Shown: one piece after another, positions 1 to 7,517 of the stretch
Layout: each line of letters starts with the position of its first letter
How positions within the stretch are numbered: the first letter of the stretch is position 1
Source: a virus
Strand: one strand, 5' to 3'
IMG/VR virus record: IMGVR_UViG_3300050132_000154
Location: 1 to 34,059 of that record
Length of the DNA: 34,059 nucleotides
Notes under the pieces: model-generated
Seen by the model: the letters and a program-made list of their open reading frames with translations, nothing else
Database searches by the model: none
Told to the model about the DNA's origin: nothing
Made by a program: the position numbers and the translations under genes

Positions 1-43
1 TCAATTGAAATACCAGTGTGTCGAGAGTGAGTGCTGTTTTCAT
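1..43 (-). CDS. 5' end of an unidentified gene, cut by the window edge
   Basis: The ATG (43-41) shares one base with the TAA stop of the preceding Lys-rich gene (TAATG coupling). Only the first 14 codons, MKTALTLDTLVFQL, are inside the window. Its place after head-tail connector genes suggests a tail gene, but too little is visible to assign a function. Confidence 0.5.
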   Translation of the reverse strand, partial: MKTALTLDTLVFQL

Positions 44-168
44 TATTTACCTTTTTTCTTTGCTAAGTAAGCGACCAGACCTGCATTGAGTTTGCCTTTT
101 TGTTTAGGTGTAACTCCTGCTTTCTTTTGTGCTACTTTCTTTACTGGTGCTTTTACTGTTTTTGCCAT
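43..168 (-). CDS. Small Lys/Ala-rich basic protein (41 aa)
   Basis: The frame starts MAKTVKAPVKKVAQ and ends YLAKKKGK; about a third of the residues are Lys. The composition suggests nucleic-acid binding or a flexible basic linker, but no family is recognised. It lies between the gp10-like connector gene and the truncated gene at the edge. Its stop TAA overlaps the next ATG, so translation is probably coupled. Inference: a minor virion or tail-associated protein. Confidence 0.6.
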   Translation of the reverse strand: MAKTVKAPVKKVAQKKAGVTPKQKGKLNAGLVAYLAKKKGK

Positions 169-180
169 TTTATTGTTAGG

Positions 181-663
181 TTAAATTGTTTCTGTTACTT
201 TTTTTAACATAATTGGTAATTCTCTATCCATAAGATATTGTGCAGAAGTGAGTACATCGTAGTTTTTGCTTTCAAGTGCTGCCGAATATTGCATCCCTGC
301 AACAACAACCAAGCAATAACCATTAGGTATTCCGCTTGATACTTCTTTAGCTAAACCAAAACCCATTTCAGTACCTTTATCCGCTGTCATTGTATATCCT
401 TCTGGTGGAGTAAAACCGTAATAATCAATCATTCCGCCATTTTTCGCAATAATAAAACCAATGGATGAACGTTCATTACCAGTTCTGTTTTTGTATTCTC
501 CCATCAAATCAGATACCCATATTCCTTCGGTAGCTTTCAATGCCTGATTAACACATCTGACACCAATATCGTATAACGCACGCACAATGGCTTTTTCAAG
601 TAAAGGTCTTTTCTCTTTAATTGATAATGCTATCTGATTTGCGTTTTTAAATACTAAGCCCAT
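181..663 (-). CDS. Probable head-tail joining / tail-completion protein (HK97 gp10-like position)
   Basis: The product is 160 aa, starts MGLVFKNANQIA and has an N-terminal amphipathic helix with many Lys/Glu. The middle is glycine-rich (GFTPPEGYTM, then GTEMGFGLAKE) and is followed by a predicted beta strand (YCLVVVAGMQYSAALE). The segment GMxYSxxLE resembles the 'Y...vE.GT' region of HK97 gp10-like proteins, which close the head-tail junction. Its start overlaps the end of the preceding gene by 10 bases. The assignment leans on gene order (capsid, adaptor, stopper, this gene) as much as on sequence. Confidence 0.5.
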   Translation of the reverse strand: MGLVFKNANQIALSIKEKRPLLEKAIVRALYDIGVRCVNQALKATEGIWVSDLMGEYKNRTGNERSSIGFIIAKNGGMIDYYGFTPPEGYTMTADKGTEMGFGLAKEVSSGIPNGYCLVVVAGMQYSAALESKNYDVLTSAQYLMDRELPIMLKKVTETI

Positions 664-977
664 ATCTTCATATTTTGTTGTTCTTTTACGAATAATCGAA
701 CAGTACCATGAAAACGAACAGTGCCATTAGTTTCTCTGACTTCAATAACAGAGTTGTTTTCGATATATTGACCAAGTGGCATAAGGATAAACGTTGCATA
801 AGAGAACATAACACCATCGTGAAGAGTAACGGTTTTGCCTGTATTGTTTTGATTTCTGCATTTGATAGTATTTACCCATACAAAAGGGGGATCGTTTGTA
901 AGCCAGTTCCCTTCGCTGTCTTGGTAGGCGTCAAAGGTGTGGAGAACCCAAAGATCGTATGGATATTGTTTTACCAT
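654..977 (-). CDS. Probable head closure (stopper) protein
   Basis: The product is 107 aa, starts MVKQYPYDLWV and is predicted mostly beta, with strands around NGTVRFHGTVRLFV. A small beta-barrel of about 100 aa right after the adaptor gene is what SPP1 gp16/HK97 stopper-type proteins look like. These bind the connector and seal the filled head before tail attachment. It overlaps both neighbours by a few bases, consistent with a tightly coupled morphogenesis operon. Sequence similarity to a named family was not established. Confidence 0.45.
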   Translation of the reverse strand: MVKQYPYDLWVLHTFDAYQDSEGNWLTNDPPFVWVNTIKCRNQNNTGKTVTLHDGVMFSYATFILMPLGQYIENNSVIEVRETNGTVRFHGTVRLFVKEQQNMKIWA

Positions 978-1273
978 CTGTTTGAAATGTTTTTAACAGT
1001 CAAACCGAGTAAGTCAGGCATATTTAATTCCCTTGAAACAGAGGCATACCAAATCTTTAAGCCTTCGGTATTGATCTTTTTAGAAAACCCGCTTTCAGAT
1101 ACTTCATAGATAGGAATAATGACAGACATTTGATTGTACATTGCAGTTTTAGCTTTTACAATATCTACCGTATCAGTTGCAACCAATCCTTCGTTTAGAA
1201 TGATTAATGAAACATCATCGATCGATATGTCGAATTTTGCTAAAGTCTTTGTGATATAGTCCGTGTATGTCAT
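971..1273 (-). CDS. Probable head-tail connector (adaptor) protein
   Basis: The product is 100 aa and begins MTYTDYITKTLAKFDIS. It is predicted mostly alpha-helical, with an acidic N-terminal half and the motif GLVATDTVDIVKAKTAMY. Proteins of this size and helical content directly after the major capsid gene are usually gp6/gp15-like adaptors that dock on the portal ring. Its stop overlaps the next start. A stem-loop (1288-1305) separates it from the capsid gene and may tune expression of the connector genes relative to capsid. Confidence 0.5.
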   Translation of the reverse strand: MTYTDYITKTLAKFDISIDDVSLIILNEGLVATDTVDIVKAKTAMYNQMSVIIPIYEVSESGFSKKINTEGLKIWYASVSRELNMPDLLGLTVKNISNRW

Positions 1274-1287
1274 AATAGTAAAATTAT

Positions 1288-1305
1288 GGGGGATTTTACA
1301 CCCCC
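1288..1305 (-). other. Stem-loop between capsid and adaptor genes
   Basis: On the minus strand GGGGG and CCCCC pair around the 8-base loop TGTAAAAT, directly after the capsid stop. No continuous T-run follows (ATAATTTTAC), so it is either a weak terminator or a 3' stabiliser of the abundant capsid mRNA. Confidence 0.6.
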
Positions 1306-1311
1306 TTTAAT

Positions 1312-2403
1312 TTATGAAGTTGCTGAGACGTTCATCAAAAAGATGTTGTCGATAGAATCCAATGAAGGGAATGCGTTCAATTCAACGCCGGTATATTCGC
1401 CCCAAGGATCTGATTGTCTCCATTTAGAAACAAGTGCCTTGTTGTAAACACCATAATTGATACCCTGAACTGGCTCCATCTGCTCCATTGCAAGTGCATT
1501 TTTGATAGTTCCAAGTTTCCCATCAGGAATAAATGAAATATTGGTATCTGCGAAAGGTTTGATTGAGGTTATTACACCGTCCTTTTCAATACCAATCATT
1601 TCATTAACTACTTCAATGTTAGGAAGCAAGTTGGCTGACAGATATTCGTTTATCTTATCCAAAGTTGCTACCTGTGCACCTTTTTGAAGTGAATTGAAAC
1701 TGATAAGCGATGCGATAACTTCGGCACTCTTTGAGAAATAAATGAAGTTAGCATAAGACATCAGAATCTTTGAGAACTTACGTCCTGCTGCATTTGCGGC
1801 TTGAACAACTGCTGTAATGTCAGTGATAGGCTTTGAAGTTGTTGGGGAAGTCCAAACAACAGAGCAAAAGCTCTTATTTCCGGCTGGCATCAAAAGATCA
1901 ACAGTGACAGGCTCAACAAGTCCATCAGGGTTGTTAGTAGTTGTCAGTGTACATGCGCCTGTTGAGATCATTTCCAATGTGAAAATATCCAAACGTTTGT
2001 GAACGGAAGTACCGGCCTTTTTAGCATCGTCAAAAAGTAACTGTAAAATCTGTTCTCTTTTTGCTGTTCCGTCGGCAAAAGGTAAAGCCTGAAAAGTCAA
2101 AAAGTCACGGTAATCACTTTCCTTCATCAAAAATTTCTCTTTGATTGCAGGAATATTCCCAGTTAGCGTTTTGATAGCTGCACGGCTTCTCAATGGCGAA
2201 GGTGAACTTCTTTCCACTACTGATGCGGCTGCTTCGATACGTGAGGCACCAATGACTGACATATAACTCAAAGTCGATTGAGTAGGTGCCATATCAAAGT
2301 ACTTCGGATACCAAACCGGGGCGAATTTATCAAGGTTTAAGTCGATGATAGACTGTAATTGCTGTGCATACACACCAAATACTGATTGCATTTTTTCTGC
2401 CAT
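1312..2403 (-). CDS. Major capsid protein (gpE-like candidate)
   Basis: At 363 aa, starting MAEKMQSVFGVYAQQL, this is the largest protein in the head block after portal and large terminase. It follows the scaffold and decoration genes, as expected for a major capsid protein. The early segment ASVVERSSPSPLRSR followed by LTGNIPAIKEKFLM resembles the region of lambda gpE-type capsids where the 'K..E..YR' motif lies (KESDYRDFL here). The frame then has alternating alpha and beta segments and a C-terminal strand (NIFLMNVSATS), fitting an HK97-fold subunit that builds the icosahedral shell. No protease domain is fused. Confidence comes from gene order plus family-like motifs; a structural search was not possible. 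Confidence 0.75.
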   Translation of the reverse strand: MAEKMQSVFGVYAQQLQSIIDLNLDKFAPVWYPKYFDMAPTQSTLSYMSVIGASRIEAAASVVERSSPSPLRSRAAIKTLTGNIPAIKEKFLMKESDYRDFLTFQALPFADGTAKREQILQLLFDDAKKAGTSVHKRLDIFTLEMISTGACTLTTTNNPDGLVEPVTVDLLMPAGNKSFCSVVWTSPTTSKPITDITAVVQAANAAGRKFSKILMSYANFIYFSKSAEVIASLISFNSLQKGAQVATLDKINEYLSANLLPNIEVVNEMIGIEKDGVITSIKPFADTNISFIPDGKLGTIKNALAMEQMEPVQGINYGVYNKALVSKWRQSDPWGEYTGVELNAFPSLDSIDNIFLMNVSATS

Positions 2404-2414
2404 GTCTTATTTTT

Positions 2415-2978
2415 TTAGTATGATTGTGAGAAAATAATATGTGTCAGAAGTGCTTGCACGGTTGCAGGGACAGGTGGAATTCTACGGGCATAAACAGTTC
2501 CACGTAAAACAACGCCTACTTCAACGTTTCCGTTTGCGTTCAATTCAGCATCGGCATAGGTTAATCCGTTTGCTTTGTTGTAAGAATCCTCATCAACAAA
2601 AAGAGCGTCACCTACTGCGGCTGTGCCTAAAGTTGTTCCGGTTGTTACTAAGTCAAATGCAGCATTGGTAATATCAATAGCAGTGATAGCATAAGCTGTT
2701 CCGCCTGCTTTCTTGATACTCATTCCTACTGCGAGATTTGACCCTTTGTTTACTTTATAGGCAGCCCCTGAGCTGACTATTTCGTAAACTACTGCCAGTT
2801 TTGCTATCGTTGCAAGCCTTGTGGCTTCGTCGATATAAACAGGCGTTCCGGCAGGTACGACATATCCGGGAGTATTCACAACGGAATCATCCAGGATAAA
2901 ACCGCCCGTTGCTAACTGATCTACTTTGATCCAGTTAACAATGCCAGTATTCACTGTACTTCTTGAAACTTCAATCAT
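2415..2978 (-). CDS. Probable head decoration / head fibre protein
   Basis: The product is 187 aa, rich in Val, Thr, Ala and Gly with few charged residues, and starts MIEVSRSTVNTGIV. Repeated beta-strand patterns (GGFILDD, GYVVPAGTPVYID, GVVLRGTVYARRIPP) resemble lambda gpD or head-fibre-type proteins that bind the outside of the capsid. The PAGTPVYID turn is typical of such proteins. It lies between scaffold and major capsid, the usual slot for decoration proteins. Could also be a capsid-stabilising protein of another fold. Confidence 0.6.
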   Translation of the reverse strand: MIEVSRSTVNTGIVNWIKVDQLATGGFILDDSVVNTPGYVVPAGTPVYIDEATRLATIAKLAVVYEIVSSGAAYKVNKGSNLAVGMSIKKAGGTAYAITAIDITNAAFDLVTTGTTLGTAAVGDALFVDEDSYNKANGLTYADAELNANGNVEVGVVLRGTVYARRIPPVPATVQALLTHIIFSQSY

Positions 2979-2988
2979 TGTTTTTAAA

Positions 2989-3657
2989 TTAAGATTTAAC
3001 TTCTTTGTTCTTTTCCGACCATGCTTTTATTTCTGCTATAGTCTGTTGTGCTGGTACTGGAGTGCCGCCCGTAAAAGGTTTTTGCATTCCGGCTAAGTTG
3101 TTGTTTGCATCGGTTTGAATTATTCCAGCAAGGTCTGTTTTTGTCTCTTCCAGATAAGATGTAAACTCCTCATCGGTTGTAAAATTCATTCTGCCAAAAT
3201 CCTTTAAAACTTTTGCTTTAATACTTGCAGGGACATCTTTAACCGCTTCACTTAGAATAGAACTACGAGTTGTTGTAGCTTTTTCAAGTTCAAACGAGTT
3301 TACTTTTTCCATCAGTGGTTTCAATGCATCTGCGATAAGTTTTGCAATGTCTGGTTGACCCTCTACTTTTGGAGGTTCAACTTTGACTTCAATTGGTTTG
3401 CCATTTTCATCCAGATTGTGTTCTTTTCGCCAGTTATCGAGAGCTGTTTTTTGTGCTGTTGCTGCTCTACGATCCCCTTCTGCTTGAAGTTGACCTGCTG
3501 AAAATTTCAATACATTTAAGACCCCATCATTAAGTGTTGTCTCGATAAGTGTTTCGTCTGTAATGGTTTTAGCATACTCCTTAGAAACTCCTTGTAAAAA
3601 TGCTTCCTGCAACCCGACTAATTTCATTTTGAGGAAAGCGAGAATTTTTTGTTCCAT
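2989..3657 (-). CDS. Probable capsid scaffolding protein
   Basis: The product is 222 aa, highly charged and helical, with a Pro/Lys/Glu-rich linker near residues 85-105 (EVKVEPPKVEGQPD) and a C-terminal Lys-rich tail ending WSEKNKEVKS. Scaffolding proteins are helical, charged, lack Cys, bind the inner capsid surface through a basic C-terminus, and are encoded upstream of the major capsid gene, all of which is seen here. It starts the head operon behind a strong promoter (3682-3713). No catalytic Ser/His protease motif was seen, so scaffold function rather than protease is inferred. Confidence 0.65.
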   Translation of the reverse strand: MEQKILAFLKMKLVGLQEAFLQGVSKEYAKTITDETLIETTLNDGVLNVLKFSAGQLQAEGDRRAATAQKTALDNWRKEHNLDENGKPIEVKVEPPKVEGQPDIAKLIADALKPLMEKVNSFELEKATTTRSSILSEAVKDVPASIKAKVLKDFGRMNFTTDEEFTSYLEETKTDLAGIIQTDANNNLAGMQKPFTGGTPVPAQQTIAEIKAWSEKNKEVKS

Positions 3658-3681
3658 TTGTTCGGTTTGTTAAAATTTAAA

Positions 3682-3713
3682 CAAATGTATAACTAAATTT
3701 GTTAAGAAAGCAA
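3682..3713 (-). promoter_or_regulatory. Bacteroidetes-type promoter for the scaffold/capsid operon
   Basis: On the minus strand TTGC (3713-3710) is followed after exactly 20 bases by TACATTTG (3689-3682), matching the TTTG/TTGC and TAnnTTTG boxes. It lies 25 bases upstream of the scaffold start and just beyond a terminator, so it likely drives scaffold through the tail genes. Confidence 0.8.
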
Positions 3714-3768
3714 GTATTTTGTTAAATTCTAAACATTTTGTTTAAAAATTTATTTAATAAACACAAAA

Positions 3769-3796
3769 AAGCCCCAAACAATTAAGTTTGAGGCTT
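3769..3796 (-). terminator. Intrinsic terminator after the HExxH gene
   Basis: On the minus strand AAGCC...GGCTT with inner AAAC/GTTT forms a hairpin followed by TTTTTTG. It ends the cargo operon (8133 to 3816) before the capsid promoter. Confidence 0.75.
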
Positions 3797-3815
3797 AGAT
3801 TAGGTCAGGTGTTAA

Positions 3816-4196
3816 TTATTCTTTATTTAATTTTACTTTTTCACAGCATTCAGCAATCCACCCAACAAGGTAAGCTTCGGCTTCGATTCCTTTTGTTTCC
3901 TCTCCCATTAAATCCCAGAAAAACTGTGAAGCGTGAACAGATTCATGCGACATTGTTCTGACAGAACATGCTTTTTTAGTTTTAAAAAGTATCATAACGC
4001 CAATATCTTTATTTTGTTTATTATAACAAGTAAAAGCCATTGCATTAAATCGTTCGCAGTCCTCAAAAGAAATATCACCACCTGTTTTATCATTGGCATA
4101 ATTTTCAACCGCTGCATTTAGATTATCGGTAATTGCAATCCAAATTTTATAAGGGTAAATCACGGGGTCAAATTCGTGTATCTGTATTTTATTCAT
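3816..4196 (-). CDS. Putative zincin-like metallopeptidase (HExxH)
   Basis: The product is 126 aa, starting MNKIQIHEFDPVIYPYK. The motif HESVH at about residues 84-88 matches HExxH, where two His bind zinc and Glu is the catalytic base. A downstream Glu-rich helix (GIEAEAYLVGW) could give the third ligand, as in gluzincins. The protein is much shorter than secreted proteases and has no signal peptide, so it would act in the cytoplasm or be a degenerate member. It is the last gene of the cargo operon, overlaps the preceding 48-aa gene by one base (TAATG) and is followed by a terminator. Peptidase activity is inferred from the motif only. Confidence 0.6.
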   Translation of the reverse strand: MNKIQIHEFDPVIYPYKIWIAITDNLNAAVENYANDKTGGDISFEDCERFNAMAFTCYNKQNKDIGVMILFKTKKACSVRTMSHESVHASQFFWDLMGEETKGIEAEAYLVGWIAECCEKVKLNKE

Positions 4197-4342
4197 TATT
4201 TCAGTTCTCCGTGTTTAGCTCTTACATAAGTGCCTAATCTTTGAGAATCCCAAACGATACGACCCCTATATTTGTATTTATCGGAATTAAACGCATTTGG
4301 TGATTTGCGAACGTTGAAGTAAGTTGCAAAGTAATTTTTCAT
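4196..4342 (-). CDS. Small basic Tyr-rich protein (48 aa)
   Basis: The frame starts MKNYFATYFNVRKS and ends VRAKHGELK, rich in Tyr, Lys and Arg. Its TAA overlaps the ATG of the HExxH gene, which supports real, coupled translation. No family is recognised; a nucleic-acid-binding or host-takeover peptide is possible but unproven. Confidence 0.55.
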   Translation of the reverse strand: MKNYFATYFNVRKSPNAFNSDKYKYRGRIVWDSQRLGTYVRAKHGELK

Positions 4343-4365
4343 AATTTATAGTTTTAAGGTTTAAT

Positions 4366-5028
4366 TTATTTTGTCATCCAAATTAACATGTCATCGGAAT
4401 ATCTCAAAGATTTACATTTATATCCTGCATCGGCTCCGACTTTACAAATAGCATCAACTGTAAAGAAAACGTTGTGTTCTGAAATATAATGAAACCAGTT
4501 TTCATCATTTGCGGCTTCAATACATGGCATGTAGATTACAATGTCGTTTGATTGAGTTTTAATCCAATCTTTGACTTGTTTAAAATTGTTCATGTGTTCG
4601 AGAAAGTGAACAAAAGTAATACATTCCATTTCTGTTGAAAACGGTTTTTTAAGAACTGTTTCGCCATACACTACATAAACAGAATCAGGAATATTATAAA
4701 CCATTCTGAAAAACGGATCTAATTCATAGTAAATCGGTGCATTCATATCGATAACACTAATATTCTTAGCCTGTAAAATTGCAGCTTCAAACTTTGGATT
4801 ACCGCCTCCAATAGCACAAACTACTTGATACCTTCCAATTAGTTCAGGCATTTCTTTTTGAACAACTGGCAGCATATTCCGATAATGAACTAAATCGTTT
4901 TTAAGGATATTCGTTACCCTTTCAATGTTTGATTCATCGGTAGGATATTGAACGTTTACACCTTTGATTTTGGTTTTACGTTCAAAAACGCCGGGTTGTG
5001 TTTCGGTTAAAAAGTTTGCTTTATACAT
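4366..5028 (-). CDS. Class I SAM-methyltransferase-like protein
   Basis: The product is 220 aa. The segment YQVVCAIGGGNPKFEAAIL near residues 68-86 looks like motif I of Rossmann methyltransferases. It is followed by a strand ending in an acidic residue (NISVIDMNAP), and by ITFVHFLEHMNNF near residue 140, resembling the 'xHxLEH' motif IV/post-IV of class I enzymes. The usual GxGxG is altered to GGGNP, so binding of SAM is uncertain. It lies in a cargo block with a GT9-like glycosyltransferase. A role in modifying sugars, lipids or virion glycans together with that enzyme is an inference. Confidence 0.55.
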   Translation of the reverse strand: MYKANFLTETQPGVFERKTKIKGVNVQYPTDESNIERVTNILKNDLVHYRNMLPVVQKEMPELIGRYQVVCAIGGGNPKFEAAILQAKNISVIDMNAPIYYELDPFFRMVYNIPDSVYVVYGETVLKKPFSTEMECITFVHFLEHMNNFKQVKDWIKTQSNDIVIYMPCIEAANDENWFHYISEHNVFFTVDAICKVGADAGYKCKSLRYSDDMLIWMTK

Positions 5029-5255
5029 TATAGTTTACTTAGTTCTTTTTTAACTTCTCTCCAAAATATTACTTCTGCAAAGTCTTCATCAAAAAATGCA
5101 TCAAGTACAGTAAGAATTTCATCTACCGTAATTAATGAAATTTCAACAGCGTGAGACGTGGTAAGCCCTTTATATGTAGCATGCTTCCCTTCGGTTATAA
5201 TTGGACAATTAGCGTATTTCGTCCACAATTCTTTTGCTTTTTCTTTTGGTTCCAT
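5028..5255 (-). CDS. Small acidic protein, paralogue 1 of a three-member family
   Basis: The start MEPKEKAKEL at 5255 is preferred over an upstream ATG because the two paralogues begin the same way. The C-terminus carries VDEILTVLDAFFDEDF and then EVIFWREVKKEL, nearly identical to the product of 7127-7333 and partly matched by that of 14813-14977. Its TAA overlaps the next ATG. The function is unknown; similar small proteins recur in Bacteroidota phages. The three copies suggest duplication within this genome. Confidence 0.7.
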   Translation of the reverse strand: MEPKEKAKELWTKYANCPIITEGKHATYKGLTTSHAVEISLITVDEILTVLDAFFDEDFAEVIFWREVKKELSKL

Positions 5256-5265
5256 AATTTTAGTT

Positions 5266-5532
5266 TTAAAAATCCCATTCAATTTTATAATAACAAGTAA
5301 ACCACGCTAATTTATTGAATCTGTTCACTCGTAAAAGAGTAAACGTATTTGAGACTGTGAATTTATCCACTTCCAAAGCTGTAATGTTTGATAGGTTAAT
5401 ATCATCCATTTCGATTGATTTAAAGCCATTTTCCGAGGCTTCTTTGATCTTTTGATAGATTGTATTGAGTTCAGTTTGTTTTGTTAACTCAATCGTTCCA
5501 AGTGCGCTTAATCTTATTTCTTCTGTTGTCAT
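5266..5532 (-). CDS. Hypothetical protein (88 aa)
   Basis: It starts MTTEEIRLSALGTIEL. The N-terminal half is helical; the C-terminal half has strands (FTVSNTFTLLRVNRF) and an aromatic end (WFTCYYKIEWDF). No family is recognised. Its ATG overlaps the TGA of the preceding 44-aa gene (ATGA), so the pair is translationally coupled. Confidence 0.6.
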   Translation of the reverse strand: MTTEEIRLSALGTIELTKQTELNTIYQKIKEASENGFKSIEMDDINLSNITALEVDKFTVSNTFTLLRVNRFNKLAWFTCYYKIEWDF

Positions 5533-5663
5533 GTTGTTTTGGTTTTAAAAATGTTAATAATCCACTGAATTAATTTATTTGGCGGTACTTCTTTTAGAAT
5601 TGTTTGACCTCTGCCAATATTGACCTCTTTGTACGTTTTACCGTTTCGTTTTATGGTTTTCAT
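5529..5663 (-). CDS. Small basic hypothetical protein (44 aa)
   Basis: It starts MKTIKRNGKTYKEVNIG and contains PPNKLIQWIINIF. Its ending codons form ATGA with the next gene's start. Lys-rich and of unknown function. The coupling to its neighbour is the main argument that it is real. Confidence 0.5.
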   Translation of the reverse strand: MKTIKRNGKTYKEVNIGRGQTILKEVPPNKLIQWIINIFKTKTT

Positions 5664-5665
5664 GG

Positions 5666-5866
5666 TTAGTCATCAAATAAATCACATTGAAATCTTATTG
5701 TGTTTTCAGATACGTTTATCCACTTTCTTGTTACTATTAATTCTTCCATTCCATCATCCACAATATCCCCAACATCAATAATTGAGGCATAGTCGTTTTC
5801 AATATCAATAATTTTTTCATATCCTTCTGTATCAAGAAAATAGAGATCACATTTTAAATTTATCAT
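5666..5866 (-). CDS. Small acidic hypothetical protein (66 aa)
   Basis: It starts MINLKCDLYFLDTEGYE and ends FQCDLFDD, strongly acidic with alternating strands. It sits between the glycosyltransferase and a string of small genes in the same direction. Acidic phage peptides of this size often bind host proteins, but nothing specific supports that here. Confidence 0.55.
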   Translation of the reverse strand: MINLKCDLYFLDTEGYEKIIDIENDYASIIDVGDIVDDGMEELIVTRKWINVSENTIRFQCDLFDD

Positions 5867-5877
5867 TTTGTTTAGTT

Positions 5878-6975
5878 TTATAAATTATTAAATAATTGGT
5901 TCTGAAAATTAACTCCACTTTGACAAGCCGCATATTTGTCGCCCTCTTTAGCAAATTGGCAAACTTCGCCTTGTTTTGTTTCATGTATGAAGCAAGGTTG
6001 ATAAGGACAATCTGAAACGGTATTGAATGATTTTACATACTTGTACCCGCTTGTTCGTGATTGTGTCGTAAAGGCTCCATAGACCCCGATAGCAGGTTTT
6101 TCTACTGACTCTCTGAAATGGATTGCAGCCGAATCAGTTCCAACGACTAAATCAGCATCGTAAATGTTTAAAAAGTATTCAGAAAGTGAACATTTAGGGA
6201 TTATGGTTAAATGTCCTCTTATTGGATCGTTAATAGAAAGATAATCAGTAAATATCTTATCTTCATCAGTTAAATCTATTTCATGGACATATATTCTATG
6301 ATTTGGATATTTTTTGATAATCGGAATATAAAAGTCTTCAAACTTTGAACTACGCATTTGGCAACTTGATTTATGACAAATCAAAATGCTTGGTACAAAT
6401 ACATATATATAAGAATGGTATAATTGCTCTATTCTTTCAGTCTTTAGCTGTGGTCTTTTATCGTACCCTTCACTAACTCCAATCCGTTCAAACATAGCAT
6501 CAAACCAGTTCATTCGTCCACCGTCAACAGCGGCATAATCAAGGTTAATTCGTGCATAGTCTTTGTACTTAGTCAGTTTGGTATCAATTCCGTAATTAGC
6601 ACAGATCACATCGTTATAAGCCTTTAACTTTGGAGGGTGTTTAAACCAATCAAATATAGGCCAATATGAAGGATTGCAATATACTGTAATGTCATAGTCT
6701 TTCAGATATTCAAAGATTGCCGACATTGCAATAATATCGCCTATTCCACCGTCAACTGACAACCATAGATGTTTAGCTTCTTTGAAGTTTTTGAAGTCTT
6801 TAAAGAAGTCATTTACATCGTAATAGGCTATGTTTTTATTGTTCCATGTTTCCCTTAGTTTCTTATCTGAAGGTAACGGTGGAATAAAAACACTTTTTGC
6901 AGGATAAACGTGTACCGGGTTCTTCGTCCTGACCTCTTTTGTATTATACGCTACTACTATTGGGGTTCTTGACAT
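5878..6975 (-). CDS. Glycosyltransferase family 9-like (heptosyltransferase-type) protein
   Basis: The product is 365 aa, starting MSRTPIVVAYNTKEV. Residues 75-85 read VDGGIGDIIAM, matching the GxGD loop after the first strand of GT9 enzymes. The segment VVGTDSAAIHFRESVEKPAIGVYGA near residues 275-300 (shown here in part) matches the donor-binding signature 'T.DSA..H.A.A...P.v.lyG'. GT9 enzymes are GT-B proteins that transfer heptose or related sugars from nucleotide donors. Phage members may alter host surface polysaccharide to block superinfection, or glycosylate virion components. The C-terminal segment holds several Cys (CPYQPC, then CQFAKEGDKYAAC). It overlaps the upstream small membrane gene by 19 bases. 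Confidence 0.75.
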   Translation of the reverse strand: MSRTPIVVAYNTKEVRTKNPVHVYPAKSVFIPPLPSDKKLRETWNNKNIAYYDVNDFFKDFKNFKEAKHLWLSVDGGIGDIIAMSAIFEYLKDYDITVYCNPSYWPIFDWFKHPPKLKAYNDVICANYGIDTKLTKYKDYARINLDYAAVDGGRMNWFDAMFERIGVSEGYDKRPQLKTERIEQLYHSYIYVFVPSILICHKSSCQMRSSKFEDFYIPIIKKYPNHRIYVHEIDLTDEDKIFTDYLSINDPIRGHLTIIPKCSLSEYFLNIYDADLVVGTDSAAIHFRESVEKPAIGVYGAFTTQSRTSGYKYVKSFNTVSDCPYQPCFIHETKQGEVCQFAKEGDKYAACQSGVNFQNQLFNNL

Positions 6976-7130
6976 GTAAAATTCAGTATTACGGAGTTTG
7001 GAATGTTTAAGAATAGTTCTGTTTGTGTCATTTTTGGATTCTTAAATGCCTGAATTAAACAGGTTATGGATATCCAAAGTGCAATTATACAAATACACAG
7101 ACGAATGGCTATTATTTGGGTTCGGCTCAT
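6957..7130 (-). CDS. Small single-span membrane protein (57 aa)
   Basis: The start at 7130 (MSRTQIIAIRL) is chosen because its ATG overlaps the previous gene's TGA (ATGA). A hydrophobic helix, RLCICIIALWISITCLI, spans residues 10-26 and the remainder would be exposed. It is unrecognised; it may be an inner-membrane accessory to the adjacent glycosyltransferase. Confidence 0.55.
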   Translation of the reverse strand: MSRTQIIAIRLCICIIALWISITCLIQAFKNPKMTQTELFLNIPNSVILNFTCQEPQ

Positions 7131-7333
7131 AGGTTTTCTATTTCCTGTTTTACTTCCTTCCAAAAAATTACCTCTGGAAAATCATCATCAAAAAATGCAT
7201 CCAAAATTGTAAGTATCTCATCAACTTCTATCATACAGCAGCTGTAGCACGCACCCTCTTTTGCTATAAATTGATCATCGCAATAGGGTAAAAAGTGATC
7301 GTGTAATTCCTTTGCTTTTTCTTTCGGTGTCAT
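7127..7333 (-). CDS. Small acidic protein, paralogue 2 of a three-member family
   Basis: The 68-aa product starts MTPKEKAKELHDHF and carries a Cys-containing middle (CYSCCMIE). Its C-terminus, VDEILTILDAFFDDDF then EVIFWKEVKQEIENL, closely matches the paralogue at 5028-5255. No known catalytic motif is present. It is coupled to the next gene by ATGA. The helical acidic tail suggests a protein-protein interaction module. Confidence 0.7.
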   Translation of the reverse strand: MTPKEKAKELHDHFLPYCDDQFIAKEGACYSCCMIEVDEILTILDAFFDDDFPEVIFWKEVKQEIENL

Positions 7334-7334
7334 T

Positions 7335-7517
7335 TTACCCCCTTAAAAGTTTCTCACGGTTAGTAATAATCTTCTCAATCGTAGCAACAACTTCATCGTG
7401 TCGTTTGCCTGACCTTCTAAAAGCCATTGCAGCGTTATTTGGAGTGATTCCAAGTAATTGGCCTACTGTCTTCCAGTCGCCGGATTGCATTTTCTGTTTG
7501 ATGTCTTGTTCGCTCAT
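7335..7517 (-). CDS. Small HTH-like DNA-binding protein (60 aa)
   Basis: It starts MSEQDIKQKMQSGDWKTV. Residues 17-38 (VGQLLGITPNNAAMAFRR in part) fit a helix-turn-helix, with LLGIT as the turn entry and a basic recognition helix. The C-terminal helix IEKIITNREKLL could mediate dimerisation. It overlaps the upstream 61-aa gene by 4 bases (ATGA). A transcriptional regulator role is inferred. Confidence 0.6.
   Translation of the reverse strand: MSEQDIKQKMQSGDWKTVGQLLGITPNNAAMAFRRSGKRHDEVVATIEKIITNREKLLRG

Noticed and set aside
708-1109. Long plus-strand frame opposite the head-connector genes
   Set aside because: It lies antisense to two overlapping genes that have sensible order and composition; the frame is a shadow.
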